NCBI RefSeq assembly: GCF_014892575.1
Contig: NZ_JADBGI010000002.1
Coordinates: 1 to 64,000, forward strand
Direction of reading: 5' to 3'
DNA from: Nocardiopsis coralli
GTDB taxonomy: Bacteria > Actinomycetota > Actinomycetes > Streptosporangiales > Streptosporangiaceae
DNA: 64,000 nucleotides
The notes beneath the pieces were generated by a model. That model worked only from the letters and a program-made list of their open reading frames with translations. It did not search any database and was not told where the DNA came from. The translations under genes were made by a program, and so were the position numbers. Shown one piece after another: positions 8,491 to 17,539 of the stretch. The first letter of the stretch is position 1. Every line of letters begins with the position of its first letter.

Positions 8491-8524
8491 GACGCCCGGT
8501 CCACTGCGGGGTGGACCGGGCGTC
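8491..8524 (+). terminator. Strong hairpin after the PNPOx-fold gene
   Basis: Perfect 14-bp inverted repeat GACGCCCGGTCCAC / GTGGACCGGGCGTC with a six-base loop, followed by CGCTTT, about 40 bp past the stop codon. Confidence 0.8.
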
Positions 8525-8741
8525 CGCTTTGTGTGTGCACGCCCTTCATCCGGCGTTGTGTTGGACCTCGACCGGTTCGGGGTATCGATGGCGTCATGGG
8601 AGTGCAAAGCCCGGCTCACCCGCGGTGTGTGCGCGTCACCGGTTCCGGCCCCGGGGGCACGATCGCCCCGTGCGCCAGCGATCTCCACGTTTTGTCGCCC
8701 GTCTCGCCTTCGACCGCCGCGCGTGCGAGGACGTCCGTCCC

Positions 8742-11024
8742 GTGCGTGTGAGCCCGTGGGGCAGGTGCAGTCCGTTGGGAACGGGCGCGGCCGTGCTGGC
8801 CGCGGTCCTTGCGGTGTCGGGCACGGCGCTGTCCTCCGGGCCGCCGGCGACCGCGGGCGCGCTGCCCCCGTCCGCGGCCCCCTTCGAGCCGGGTGCGGGC
8901 GCGGCCTCCGAGGAGCTGTCGGTGTCGGTGCTGTCCTCGCGTCCGGACGCGGTGATGGGCGGCTCGGCGCTGGTGCGGGTGGAGCCCCCGGCCTCGGCCG
9001 ACCCGGAGAGTGTGCGTCTGAGCGCCGCCGGCACCGATGTCACCGACCGGTTGCGGACGGTGGACTCGGGCGGGTCCCTGGCGCTGGAGGGTCTGCTCAC
9101 CGGTCTGCCCGAGGGTGAGTCGGAGCTGGAGGCGCACCTGGACGAGCGGGTGTCGGTGGCGGCGTTGGGGCGGGAGCGTTCGGCCTCGCTGACGGTGGTC
9201 AACCACCCTGCCCAGGGACCGGTGGTGTCGGGGTCGCACCAGGAGCCGTTCCTGTGCGACACCGACGACTTCGAACTGTCCGGGGGCGAGGGCCGGACCC
9301 TGGGGCCGGCGCTGGACGAGGACTGCTCGGCCCGCACCGACGTGCGCCACGTCTACCGCGACACCGACGGGCAGTGGTCCCCGCTCCCGGACCCCGAGTC
9401 GGTGCCTTCGGACGCGGACACGGCCACGACGGCGGCGGGTGCGCGGGTGCCGTTCGTGGTGCGGGTGGAGACGGGCACGGCCAACCGTTCGGTGTACGAG
9501 ACGGCGGTGCTGCACACACCCGAGGACGAGGAGCCCGACCCCTGGACCCCGCCGCCGAGCTGGAACGGCCGGCTGGTGTACAAGTTCGGCGGCGGGTGCG
9601 CGGGAGGCTGGTACGTGCAGGGCAAGAGATCGGCGGGGGTGTTGGACGGCCCGATGCTGGAGCGCGGGTACGCGGTGGCCTCGTCGTCGTTGAACGTGTT
9701 CGCGAACAACTGCAACGACCTGCTGGCGGCCGAGACGGTCTCGGCGGTGCACGAGCGGTTCGTGGAGTCGATGGGGGTGCCGCACTCGACGCTGGGGTGG
9801 GGTGCCTCGGGCGGGGCGTACCAGGCGCACCAGACCGCGGACAACTATCCGGGCCTGTTGGACGGGATCGTGGTCTCGCAGGCCTTCCCGGATGTGGGGT
9901 TCTCGGTGGTTCCGGCGGTGACCGACGCGCTGCTGCTGCGCGAGTACGCACGCAGCCATGAGGGCGAGCTGGACCGGGTCGAGCAGCAGGCGGTGTCGGG
10001 GTTCCTGCGGCACGAGAGCATCGAACGCCTGGCGCGGGAGGCGGGCCGGGTGGACCCGCGCGGGCGGTGCCGGGAGGACCTGCCCGAGGAGGAGCTGTAC
10101 CACCCCGAGGACAACCCGGGCGGGGCGCGCTGCGAGGTGTTCGCGGCCGTGGAGAACGTCTACGGCACCGACCCGGAGACCGGCCTGCCGCGGCGCCCGT
10201 TGGACAACGTGGGGGTGCAGTACGGGTTGCACACGCTCATGGAGGGCGTGATCGACGTCGACCAGTTCCTGCACCTGAACGAGCACATCGGCGGGCTGGA
10301 CGCCGACGGCGCGGTCTCGGACGAGCGTTCCGTGGCCGACCCGGAGGGGACGGAGGCGGCCTACCGGTCGGGGCGGCTGCTCAACGGCGGCGGGGGCCTG
10401 GCCGACATCCCGGTGGTCGACCACCGCTTCTACCAGGACGACGAGCCCGAAGGCGACCTGCACATGCGGTACCACTCGTTCTCGGTGCGCGAACGCCTGG
10501 AGCAGGCCAACGGCACCGCGGACAACCACGTGATGCTGGCCGAGCACCGAGACCGTTCACCGAAGGGGTTCGTGTCCACCTCGCCGCTGGCGATGCGCTC
10601 GCTCGAGGAGCTGGACGACTGGGTCAGCGGGATGCAGGAACAGCAGGCCCTGAACCCCGGCTGGGAACCGATCGACGCGATGCGCGCGTCCCGGCCCGCC
10701 TTCCTGCAGGACTCGTGCTGGATCGGCACCGACGAGGACGCCGAGCGGGTGGTGGGTGAGCAGCTGCCGTTGCCGGCCGGGCAGGGCGACCGGTGCGCGG
10801 ACGCGTTCCCGGTGCACACCTCGCCGCGCATCGAGGCGGGCGGGCCGCTGGCCTCGGACGTGGTGGCGTGCACGCTGGAGCCCTTCGACGCGGCGCGCCA
10901 CCCGGTGGAGTTCACCGAGGAGCAGGCGGAGCGGGCCGAGGAGGTCTTCTCCGAGGGCGTGTGCGACTGGGACTCCCCCGGGCGCGGGCAGCAGGGCCTG
11001 GACGGGACCTGGCAGCGGTTCTGA
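8742..11024 (+). CDS. Secreted DUF6351-family protein (alpha/beta-hydrolase-like)
   Basis: About 760 residues. The N-terminus has a signal peptide: short basic segment, then a hydrophobic Ala/Val/Leu core ending near TALSS. The family call DUF6351 rests on overall resemblance recalled from actinobacterial proteins. A nucleophile-elbow-like GASGG with Ser356 sits in LGWGASGGAYQAHQTADNYPGLLDG, as in tannase-like hydrolases. Several Cys residues in the exported part probably form disulfides. Possible starts are GTG 8670, 8742 and 8748; 8742 is chosen because AGGACG lies 8-9 bases upstream. It appears monocistronic. Substrate unknown. Confidence 0.75.
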   Translation: MRVSPWGRCSPLGTGAAVLAAVLAVSGTALSSGPPATAGALPPSAAPFEPGAGAASEELSVSVLSSRPDAVMGGSALVRVEPPASADPESVRLSAAGTDVTDRLRTVDSGGSLALEGLLTGLPEGESELEAHLDERVSVAALGRERSASLTVVNHPAQGPVVSGSHQEPFLCDTDDFELSGGEGRTLGPALDEDCSARTDVRHVYRDTDGQWSPLPDPESVPSDADTATTAAGARVPFVVRVETGTANRSVYETAVLHTPEDEEPDPWTPPPSWNGRLVYKFGGGCAGGWYVQGKRSAGVLDGPMLERGYAVASSSLNVFANNCNDLLAAETVSAVHERFVESMGVPHSTLGWGASGGAYQAHQTADNYPGLLDGIVVSQAFPDVGFSVVPAVTDALLLREYARSHEGELDRVEQQAVSGFLRHESIERLAREAGRVDPRGRCREDLPEEELYHPEDNPGGARCEVFAAVENVYGTDPETGLPRRPLDNVGVQYGLHTLMEGVIDVDQFLHLNEHIGGLDADGAVSDERSVADPEGTEAAYRSGRLLNGGGGLADIPVVDHRFYQDDEPEGDLHMRYHSFSVRERLEQANGTADNHVMLAEHRDRSPKGFVSTSPLAMRSLEELDDWVSGMQEQQALNPGWEPIDAMRASRPAFLQDSCWIGTDEDAERVVGEQLPLPAGQGDRCADAFPVHTSPRIEAGGPLASDVVACTLEPFDAARHPVEFTEEQAERAEEVFSEGVCDWDSPGRGQQGLDGTWQRF

Positions 11025-11072
11025 CCCGGCGGTCTCGCCCGGCGGCGCTCTCCGGCGCCCGGCGGCGCGGGT

Positions 11073-11771
11073 TCAGGCGGGCTTGTGCCAGGCCAGGGCG
11101 AGCGAGACGGGGTGTCCGCGGAACCGTTCCCACTTGGGTTTGGCCGCCACCCAGGTGTCGTCGACGGTGCCCTCGACCATGTCGGCGAGCTGCCATCCGG
11201 CGGCCAGGGCGGCGCGCACGTGGTCGCTGACGAGGTGCACGTGGGTGGAGATGGCCACGTCCTCCCCGGACGCGTCGGTGTAGTGGGTGGGCATGCCCGA
11301 GAGCATCGCGAAGTGCGGGTGGTAGGCGGCGAGCAGGAACCGGCCGCCGGGGCGGGCCAGGCGGGCGGCCTCGGCGTACAGGGGTGCGGTGTCGGTCAGG
11401 TGCTCGTCGATCAGGGAGGCGGCCACGACGTCGTGGGCGCCGCTCTCCAGCCCGCTGGTGCGCACGTCGGCGATGGCGAGGGTGTCGTGGGCGCCGCGTT
11501 CGCGGGCCAGTTCGAGCATGCCCTCGCTGAGGTCGACCCCGTCGATGCGGGCGGCGCCGCGGGAGCGCAGCCAGGCGCCGGTGCGTCCGGTACCGCAGCC
11601 CAGGTCGGCGGCGCGCGCCCCGGCGGGCACGCCCGGGTCCAGGCGGTCGAGCAGCGCCAGGTCCATGGCGTCCAGGACGGTGCCGTCGTAGGTGGCGGCC
11701 CAGCCGTCGTAGCCGGTGGCCACGTCGACGGTGCGGTAGTTGCGGGTGTCGAAGGTCGCGAAGTCGGCCAT
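11073..11771 (-). CDS. Class I SAM-dependent methyltransferase
   Basis: 232 residues. Motif I ADLGCGTGRTGAWL, a motif II acidic VDLSEGMLELAR, and LARPGGRFLLAAYHP at the post-I region define a Methyltransf_11/25 fold. Substrate is not deducible. The gene is convergent with the DUF6351 gene and follows the copper operon on the same strand after a 79-bp gap, so it may be its own unit. Confidence 0.85.
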   Translation of the reverse strand: MADFATFDTRNYRTVDVATGYDGWAATYDGTVLDAMDLALLDRLDPGVPAGARAADLGCGTGRTGAWLRSRGAARIDGVDLSEGMLELARERGAHDTLAIADVRTSGLESGAHDVVAASLIDEHLTDTAPLYAEAARLARPGGRFLLAAYHPHFAMLSGMPTHYTDASGEDVAISTHVHLVSDHVRAALAAGWQLADMVEGTVDDTWVAAKPKWERFRGHPVSLALAWHKPA

Positions 11772-11850
11772 GCGCGCAGTATGCCCGGGTGAGCCGGGTC
11801 GGCGCGAACGGTTTCCCGCCCCGGGCGCCGGGCCCGGGGCGGGGCAGGGA

Positions 11851-12402
11851 TCAGTGGTCGCCGTGCTCGCCGTCGTGTTCTGCGCCGTGCCCGTCGCCGT
11901 GGTCGGCCATGGCCTCGACCGGCACGGTGAGTTCGAGCTCGGTGCCACTGTCGAAGGTGAGGTCGGCGGTGAACTCGTCGCCCTCGGTGAGCGGGTCGGT
12001 GATGTCCACGACCATCACGTGGTACCCGCCGGAGGTGAGCTCGACGTGTTCGCCGGCCGGGACCGGGACCTCCTCGACCTCCTCCATGCGCGGGGAACCC
12101 CCGTCACTGTCCTCGGTGGTGTGGAGTTCGGCGGTCTCCGAGGCGCTGGTGGAGACCCCGGTCAGGGCGTCGTCCTCCCCCTCGGTGTTGTCGATCTCGA
12201 GGTAGAGCGCACCGACCTCCGGGTTGGCCGGCTCGGGCATCCAGGCCCCGGACACGGTCAGGTCGTCGGCGTGGGCGTGGCCGCGCTCGGGTTCCTGGGC
12301 GCCGGAGCCCTCTTCCTGCGGTGTCGTGGTCGAGCAGGCGGCGGCCAGGGCCAGGACCCCGGCGGCGGCCAGCAGGTTGCGGGCGGTGGTGTGGTCGGTC
12401 AT
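11851..12402 (-). CDS. PCu(A)C-type copper chaperone lipoprotein
   Basis: 183 residues. A signal peptide with lipobox-like LAAAC places it on the outer face of the membrane. The PCu(A)C domain has GAWMPEPANPEVGALYLE, ELHTTE, PRMEEV and GGYHVMV, containing the His/Met ligands of the family. His-rich tails at both ends (GHAHADD and a C-terminus with repeated DHGDGH/EHGDH) could bind extra copper. GGAGGG precedes ATG 12402. It is the last gene of a four-gene copper operon; such chaperones pass Cu(I) to Sco proteins or cuproenzymes. Confidence 0.88.
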   Translation of the reverse strand: MTDHTTARNLLAAAGVLALAAACSTTTPQEEGSGAQEPERGHAHADDLTVSGAWMPEPANPEVGALYLEIDNTEGEDDALTGVSTSASETAELHTTEDSDGGSPRMEEVEEVPVPAGEHVELTSGGYHVMVVDITDPLTEGDEFTADLTFDSGTELELTVPVEAMADHGDGHGAEHDGEHGDH

Positions 12403-12419
12403 GGCGGTTCCCTCCGGGG

Positions 12420-13661
12420 TCACAGGTGGTCGAGGAGCGGGTGGGGCCGGCCGGGGTCGGCGGCGGGGACGGCGAACAGGGCGCTGCCTTCGTGGCGTAC
12501 GTAGTCGTTGAGCGCGTCGCCGCCCTCGTCGAGCGCCTGTTGGAGTGCGGTGAACCCGCGGCGCGGGTCGGCCTGCCAGGCGGTGAAGAGCATCCCGGCG
12601 CGGTGGTGCCCTCCGGCGTCCCAACCCAGGTCGTAGGCGAAGCCGCGGCGGACCGTGCGGGCTCCGCGGGTGGACTCGGGTGAGGCGAGCCGGATGTGGG
12701 CGTCGGCGGGCACGACGGGTGTGCCGTCGTCGTGGCGGGCGGCCAGGTCGGGCAGGTCGTGTTCGTGGTCGCCGCCCAGGGGTGCCCCGTCGGAGAGGCG
12801 GCGTCCGATGACCGCCTCGCGCTCGCCGGTGGTGCGGGAGAACCAGGTGTCGAGCAGCATGCGGATGCGGCGGACGACGACGTAGGTTCCCGCGTCCATC
12901 CAGGCCAGGTCCGGTTCAGGGTGGACCGCGCGGACCTGGTGGTCGAACAGGGCCTCTGCAGGGTCGGGGTTGACCGTCCCGTCGATGTGGCCCATGGGGT
13001 TGCGCGGTGTGGCGGCGGGGTCGTGGGCGGCGGCCGCGGTGCGCCGGAACCCGGGCAGGGCCCAGCGCACGCGCACGTGGTCGCCGGCCGCGCCGAGCAG
13101 GTGCTGTACGGCGGCACCTGCCACGACCGGGTCCTCGGCGCCCACGTGGAGCATGAGGTCGCCGCCGCAGTGGTCGGGGTCGAGGTCGTCGGCGGCGAAG
13201 GAGGGCAGGTCCTCCAGCTCGCCGGGGCGGTGGCGTTCGAGCCCGGTGCGGTCCAGCAGGCCGGGGCCGATGCCGACGGTGACGCCGAGGGAGGCCGGGT
13301 GCAGGCCCTGGGCGGGTGAGCCCTCCGGCAGGGCTTCGGTGCCGTCCTCGTGCAGGGCGGGCACGTGCTCGTCCCAGGCCAGCAGGGTCTCGCGGGCCGC
13401 CCGCCGTGCCTGCCCGGTGTCCTCGCCGGCCAGGTCGAGGGCGAGCACGTGCACGTGGGCAGGGGTGGGTTCGGCCAGGGCCGGGGGCCGTCCGTCCCGG
13501 GTGCGCGCGCGGGCGCGGGAGGGAGCGAGCGCGGCCTCCTCCTCGCCGGTGCGGGCGCGGTCGGCGACGGTGTGTCCGGCCAGTCCTCCCGCGGCGAGCC
13601 CGGCCAGGCCGCCGGCGCCGAGCCCGGTGAGCAGGCCCCGCCGGGTGGGTGCGGGGCTCAC
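12420..13661 (-). CDS. Tat-exported Dyp-type peroxidase (EfeB/DtpA-like)
   Basis: 413 residues. The twin-arginine motif TRRGLLTG is followed by a Gly/Ala/Leu core, so it is exported folded with haem. The DyP signature GxxDG appears as MGHIDGTVNP; the C-terminal half has the usual FAYDLGWDAGGHHRAGMLFTAW region. GTG 13661 overlaps the stop of the Sco gene by four bases (GTGA), so translation is coupled. In Streptomyces lividans, DtpA-type DyP peroxidases cooperate with an extracytoplasmic Cu chaperone and Sco to mature the radical copper oxidase GlxA. The same gene set here suggests the same job. Confidence 0.9.
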   Translation of the reverse strand: MSPAPTRRGLLTGLGAGGLAGLAAGGLAGHTVADRARTGEEEAALAPSRARARTRDGRPPALAEPTPAHVHVLALDLAGEDTGQARRAARETLLAWDEHVPALHEDGTEALPEGSPAQGLHPASLGVTVGIGPGLLDRTGLERHRPGELEDLPSFAADDLDPDHCGGDLMLHVGAEDPVVAGAAVQHLLGAAGDHVRVRWALPGFRRTAAAAHDPAATPRNPMGHIDGTVNPDPAEALFDHQVRAVHPEPDLAWMDAGTYVVVRRIRMLLDTWFSRTTGEREAVIGRRLSDGAPLGGDHEHDLPDLAARHDDGTPVVPADAHIRLASPESTRGARTVRRGFAYDLGWDAGGHHRAGMLFTAWQADPRRGFTALQQALDEGGDALNDYVRHEGSALFAVPAADPGRPHPLLDHL

Positions 13662-14257
13662 AGCAGGTCCTCGGCGAGGTCGGGCAGGAGCGCGGCGATG
13701 TCCTCGGAGCCGGTGCCGTCGTCGATGAAGCCGGCGGCCTCCCCGTCGGGGGTGAGCACGGCGATGCGTTCGCCGTGGGAGACGAGGTAGTCGCCGTCGG
13801 TCTCCTCGGGTGCCTCGACGGGGATGCCGTAGTCGGATGCGGCCTCGACGGTGGCGTCGATGTCGCCGCGCACACCCTGGAAGTCGGGGTCGAAGCGCTC
13901 CAGCCAGGTGCCGAGCTGTTCGTCGGTGTCGCGGGCGGGGTCGGTGGTGACCATGACCACGTCGTAGAGGTCGCCGCTCTCGGCCTCGGCCTCCTCCAGT
14001 GCGAGGTTGAGCTCGGCCATGGTCATGGGGCACACGTCGGGGCAGCTGGTGTAGCCGAAGAAGAGCAGGGTGAGGCGGTCGTCGGCGACGTCGGTGAAGG
14101 TCCAGTCGCGGCCGTCGACGGTGCTCAGCTCCACGGCCGAGGCGGGCATGGGCTGGTCGGACAGGTCGAGGTAGTGGTCGGCCTCGGCGGAGGCGGAGCA
14201 GGCGGTCAGGCCGATCAGGGCGAGCGCGGCCAGGGGCGCGGCGGTGCGCGTGGGCAT
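13658..14257 (-). CDS. Sco1/SenC copper metallochaperone lipoprotein
   Basis: 199 residues. Signal peptide with lipobox LTAC; thioredoxin-like fold with the copper ligands Cys72 and Cys76 in SCPDVCPMT and His161 in LVSHGERIAVL. The downstream VMVTTDPARDT is the usual SCO1 segment. GAGGAG precedes ATG 14257. Its role is delivery of copper to cytochrome oxidase CuA or another extracytoplasmic cuproenzyme. It is second in the copper operon, after the membrane protein. Confidence 0.92.
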   Translation of the reverse strand: MPTRTAAPLAALALIGLTACSASAEADHYLDLSDQPMPASAVELSTVDGRDWTFTDVADDRLTLLFFGYTSCPDVCPMTMAELNLALEEAEAESGDLYDVVMVTTDPARDTDEQLGTWLERFDPDFQGVRGDIDATVEAASDYGIPVEAPEETDGDYLVSHGERIAVLTPDGEAAGFIDDGTGSEDIAALLPDLAEDLL

Positions 14258-14361
14258 GGTTCTCCTCGTGCGGGCCCGGTCGTTCCGGGTGGTGGACGCG
14301 GTGGCTCGGTCGCCGCCGGGCAGCGCGGAGGGCACCCGCGAGGTGCGGGTGCGGGGCTTGC

Positions 14362-14955
14362 TCAGGCGGCGGTGGCCACGTCCGGTGGGCCGCGTACGAG
14401 GCGGGACCACCCCACGTGGGGGCGGCGCGGCCGGTCTGCGCTGCGGGGCGTCCGCAGGCCGGCGGGGCGCGGGCGGCCGGGCGCCGGAACGGCCAGGAGC
14501 AGCAGCAGTGGAGGGATCCGCCGGGCCATGCGGCGCAGGAACGCGGCCAGGGCGCGCTCGCCGCGGTGCAGCCACCAGGCGCTGACCACGGCGGCGGCCC
14601 CGTGCAGGGCGAACATCGTGCCCGCGTGCGGCTCGGTGTGGGTGAGCGCGTCGGCGGTGTGGGCGTGTGCCCCGCCCAGGCTCTGGCTCCAGCTGAGGGT
14701 CACGTGCAGGGCGAGCTGCCCCCAGGCCGTCCACGCGATCAGGGAACCCAGGCCGTGGCGGTGCCCGGCCGCGGCCCACGACGTGACCAGAACCACCAGC
14801 ATGCCCAGGGCCAGTCCGGGGAACGGAACGTCGTGCCCCGAGCTCAGAGCGTGTCCGTGAGCGGACAGGTTGGCGCACACCAGGGTGAAGACCCCGGCGC
14901 GCAGCAGGCGGCACGGTCGGCTCTCGGGCATCTCCCCGTATGCTCTCACCGGCAC
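14362..14955 (-). CDS. Polytopic membrane protein of the copper operon
   Basis: About 197 residues with four or five membrane spans: VFTLVCANLSAHGHAL, LALGMLVVLVTSWAAA, an LGSLIAWTAWGQLALHV span, TMFALHGAAAVVSAWWL and IPPLLLLLAVPA. Several His residues (HGHAL, GHRHG, AHAHT) lie near predicted surfaces and could handle metal. The C-terminus is basic. GTG 14955 is chosen for the upstream GAGGTG; ATG 14931 is an alternative. It is the first gene of the operon, 104 bp ahead of sco. No precise family recognised. Confidence 0.7.
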   Translation of the reverse strand: MPVRAYGEMPESRPCRLLRAGVFTLVCANLSAHGHALSSGHDVPFPGLALGMLVVLVTSWAAAGHRHGLGSLIAWTAWGQLALHVTLSWSQSLGGAHAHTADALTHTEPHAGTMFALHGAAAVVSAWWLHRGERALAAFLRRMARRIPPLLLLLAVPAPGRPRPAGLRTPRSADRPRRPHVGWSRLVRGPPDVATAA

Positions 14956-15068
14956 GGACGCACCTCGCACCGGGGTGGACGGGGGCCGCGGCGGGACGTG
15001 CGGCCGCCCGGCACGGGTGCGGCGTTCCCGGCGGTGCGGGCCTCGTGGACACCCGCACGGCGCCGCCT

Positions 15069-15074
15069 TAGCGT
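15069..15074 (+). promoter_or_regulatory. -10 hexamer TAGCGT for a probable leaderless mRNA
   Basis: TAGCGT lies six bases before ATG 15081, the position expected when transcription starts at the start codon. No Shine-Dalgarno motif is present. Confidence 0.45.
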
Positions 15075-15080
15075 GTGGGT

Positions 15081-15698
15081 ATGCGCAAACCCCTGCCGCT
15101 CCTGCTGGCTGTTCCCCTGGCGTTGGCCCTCGGCGCCTGCGAGGGGGACGGGCCGGCCCCGATCGTGGAGGAGCCCACCGCCTCCGCGACCGAGGAGGAG
15201 CCGTCCCCGACCGAGCCCCCTCCGGACGATCCGGAGGACCCGGAGGAGCCCGGTCCACCCGAACCCCCGGAGGAGGAGCCCTCCCCGCAGAGCACCGCCG
15301 ACTTCGGCGAGCCGCTCGGCTTCACGCACGCGGTGGGCCCCGACGGCGAGGGCGACGGCGACGACGGCAGCGGGGACGACGAGGACGACGACGGCGAGGA
15401 CGACGCCGAGGTGGTCTACACGGTCGACGGCGTGGAGCGCCCGTGGGCCTCGCGCGTGGACTTCACGGTGACGGTGCACGTGCCCGACCTGGGGCGCACG
15501 TTCTCGTTGGCGGAGATGGAGGTCGTGTGCGAGGCGGGGCCGGAGATCCCGATCGCGCAGACCGAGGAGCCCCTGTACGAGGTCCCGGAGGGCACCTACA
15601 GCTCCCGTATGTGGTGCGAGATCCCCGAGGACGCCGACCGGGTGCGCATCGTGGTGATGAACGGCGATGACGAGGCGGCCTTCGGCGGCGAGCTCTGA
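15081..15698 (+). CDS. Putative lipoprotein with acidic Pro-rich linker
   Basis: 205 residues. Signal peptide KPLPLLLAVPLALALGAC with lipobox LGAC (modified Cys at about 20). Residues about 25-110 are a low-complexity, very acidic linker of Glu, Pro, Asp and Gly. A compact C-terminal domain follows, with three Cys residues (VVCEAG, MWCEIP) and a strand-rich pattern. No family recognised. The 3' end faces treZ with only 16 bp between, so their transcripts probably overlap. Confidence 0.7.
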   Translation: MRKPLPLLLAVPLALALGACEGDGPAPIVEEPTASATEEEPSPTEPPPDDPEDPEEPGPPEPPEEEPSPQSTADFGEPLGFTHAVGPDGEGDGDDGSGDDEDDDGEDDAEVVYTVDGVERPWASRVDFTVTVHVPDLGRTFSLAEMEVVCEAGPEIPIAQTEEPLYEVPEGTYSSRMWCEIPEDADRVRIVVMNGDDEAAFGGEL

Positions 15699-15714
15699 CC
15701 CTCCGCCGCGCCCC

Positions 15715-17496
15715 TCACACGCGTACGACGGCGAAGAACTCCCCCGGCACGCCCACGGTGGTCCCGGAGATCCGCGGGTGGCCGTTGGCGGCCAGGAGCT
15801 CGACCGGGGCCGCGTCCAGTTCGATCTCGGCCGGACCCTCCCCCAGGTTGCACAGCACCCGCAGTTGCCCGCGTTCGAGCACGAGGGTGCGCCCGCCGTG
15901 TGCAGTCCTGACCCGGAATCGGTCCAGGCGCGGATCGGACAGGTCCGGTTCGGCCCGGCGCAGTGCGATGAGCGAGCGGTAGGTCTCCAGCACGAGCGCG
16001 TGTTCGCCGCTGTCGCGTTCGGTGCGGTCCAGGACGGCGCTGTCGCGCGTGGCAGGGTCCAGGGGGTCGGGCACGTCCTCGGCCCGCCAGCCCAGGGCCG
16101 CGAACTCGCGCCGGCGCCCCTGCCTCACCCCTTCGCCCAGGTCGGGGTCGGTGAAGGAGGCGAAGAAGGGCCACGGGGTGCGCGCGGCCCACTCCTCCCC
16201 CATGAAGATCATCGGCGTGTAGGGCGAGCACAGCACGAGTGCGGCGCCGACCACGAGCAGTCCCGGCGGGACGTGCTCGCCCATGCGGTCGCCGCGGGCC
16301 CGGTTGCCGATCTGGTCGTGGGTGCTCAGGTAGGCCAGGAACCGGTGCCCGGGGACGCGGGTGGTGTCGACGGGGGCTCCGTGGGTGCGGCCGCGGAAGC
16401 TGGAGTAGGTGCCGGCGTGCCAGAACACCCGGGCCAGGGTGGTGGGCAGGGCGTCGGGGTCGGCGAAGTCCGCGTAGTACCCGTGGTCCTCGCCGGTGAG
16501 CGCGGTGTGCAGCGCGTGGTGGAGGTCGTCGGACCACTGGGCGTCCATGCCGAGCCCGCCGGCCTCGCGCGGCAGCACGGTGGCCGGGTCGTTGCGGTCG
16601 GACTCGGCGATGAGGGTCAGGGGCCGGTTGAGGTGGGTGGCCAGCGCCTCGACCTCGGCCGACAGTTCGGGTAGCAGCGGGGTGGCCCGGTTCTCGCGCA
16701 GGGCGTGCACGGCGTCCAGGCGCAGCCCGTCCAGGTGGTAGTGGTCCAGCCAGCCCAGGGCGCAGTCCAGCGCGTAGCGGCGCACGTGGTCGGAGTCGGG
16801 GCCGTCGAGGTTGAGTGAGGGGCCCCATTCGTTCTCGCCCCGGAAGTAGGGGCCGAAGCGGGGCAGGTAGGCACCGGAGGGACCCAGGTGGTTGAGGACC
16901 ACGTCGAGCAGGACGGCCAGCCCGTGGGCGTGGGCGGCGTCGACGAAGGCCTTGAGGGCGTCGGGGCCGCCGTAGGGTTCGTGCACCGCCGACCACAGGA
17001 CCCCGTCGTAACCCCACCCGTGGGTGCCGTCGAAGGCGTTGAGGGGCATGAGCTGGACGTGGGTCACCCCGAGCCCGGCCAGGTCGGGCAGGTGCCCGAT
17101 GGCGGCGGTGAGGGTGCCCTCGGCGGTGAAGGTGCCCACGTGGAGCTCGTAGACGATGCCGCCGGGCAGGGGCCTGCCGGCCCAGGCGCCGTCGGCCCAG
17201 TCGTGGGCCCCGTGGTCCACGACGCGGGAGGGCCCGTGCACACCGTGGGGCTGGTGGCGCGAGCGGGGATCGGGCAGCGGGTCGGGCTCGTCGTCGAGCA
17301 GGTAGGCGTAGTCGCTGCCGGGTCCGGCCCCACTGACGCGGGCGTGCCACCAGCCGCCGGCGCCGCGTTCCATGGGGTGGTCGGTGCCCCCGGTGCGCAC
17401 GCGCACGGTGTGGGCCCGCGGCGCCCAGACGGCGAAGTCGCCGTGCACGCCGAGTCCGTCGGAGGAGGGCTCGCTCGGTTCCAGCTGGTCGTTCAC
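15715..17496 (-). CDS. treZ: Malto-oligosyltrehalose trehalohydrolase (TreZ)
   Basis: 593 residues, GH13. It releases trehalose from maltooligosyl-trehalose. An N-terminal carbohydrate-binding module 48 (HGDFAVWAPRAHTVRV) precedes the barrel with GIVYELHVGTFTAEGT, VLLDVVLNHLG, the nucleophile region GLRLDAVHAL, acid/base region LIAESDRNDP and STHDQIGNR. Length and motifs fit TreZ rather than glycogen branching enzyme. It is read from GTG 17496 and follows rlmA by 43 bp. TreY is encoded two genes upstream, so both steps from glycogen or maltodextrin to trehalose are present. Confidence 0.93.
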   Translation of the reverse strand: MNDQLEPSEPSSDGLGVHGDFAVWAPRAHTVRVRTGGTDHPMERGAGGWWHARVSGAGPGSDYAYLLDDEPDPLPDPRSRHQPHGVHGPSRVVDHGAHDWADGAWAGRPLPGGIVYELHVGTFTAEGTLTAAIGHLPDLAGLGVTHVQLMPLNAFDGTHGWGYDGVLWSAVHEPYGGPDALKAFVDAAHAHGLAVLLDVVLNHLGPSGAYLPRFGPYFRGENEWGPSLNLDGPDSDHVRRYALDCALGWLDHYHLDGLRLDAVHALRENRATPLLPELSAEVEALATHLNRPLTLIAESDRNDPATVLPREAGGLGMDAQWSDDLHHALHTALTGEDHGYYADFADPDALPTTLARVFWHAGTYSSFRGRTHGAPVDTTRVPGHRFLAYLSTHDQIGNRARGDRMGEHVPPGLLVVGAALVLCSPYTPMIFMGEEWAARTPWPFFASFTDPDLGEGVRQGRRREFAALGWRAEDVPDPLDPATRDSAVLDRTERDSGEHALVLETYRSLIALRRAEPDLSDPRLDRFRVRTAHGGRTLVLERGQLRVLCNLGEGPAEIELDAAPVELLAANGHPRISGTTVGVPGEFFAVVRV

Positions 17497-17539
17497 GGGC
17501 GGTGACCTACCCGGGACCGGCGGTCCCGACGCCCGCGGT

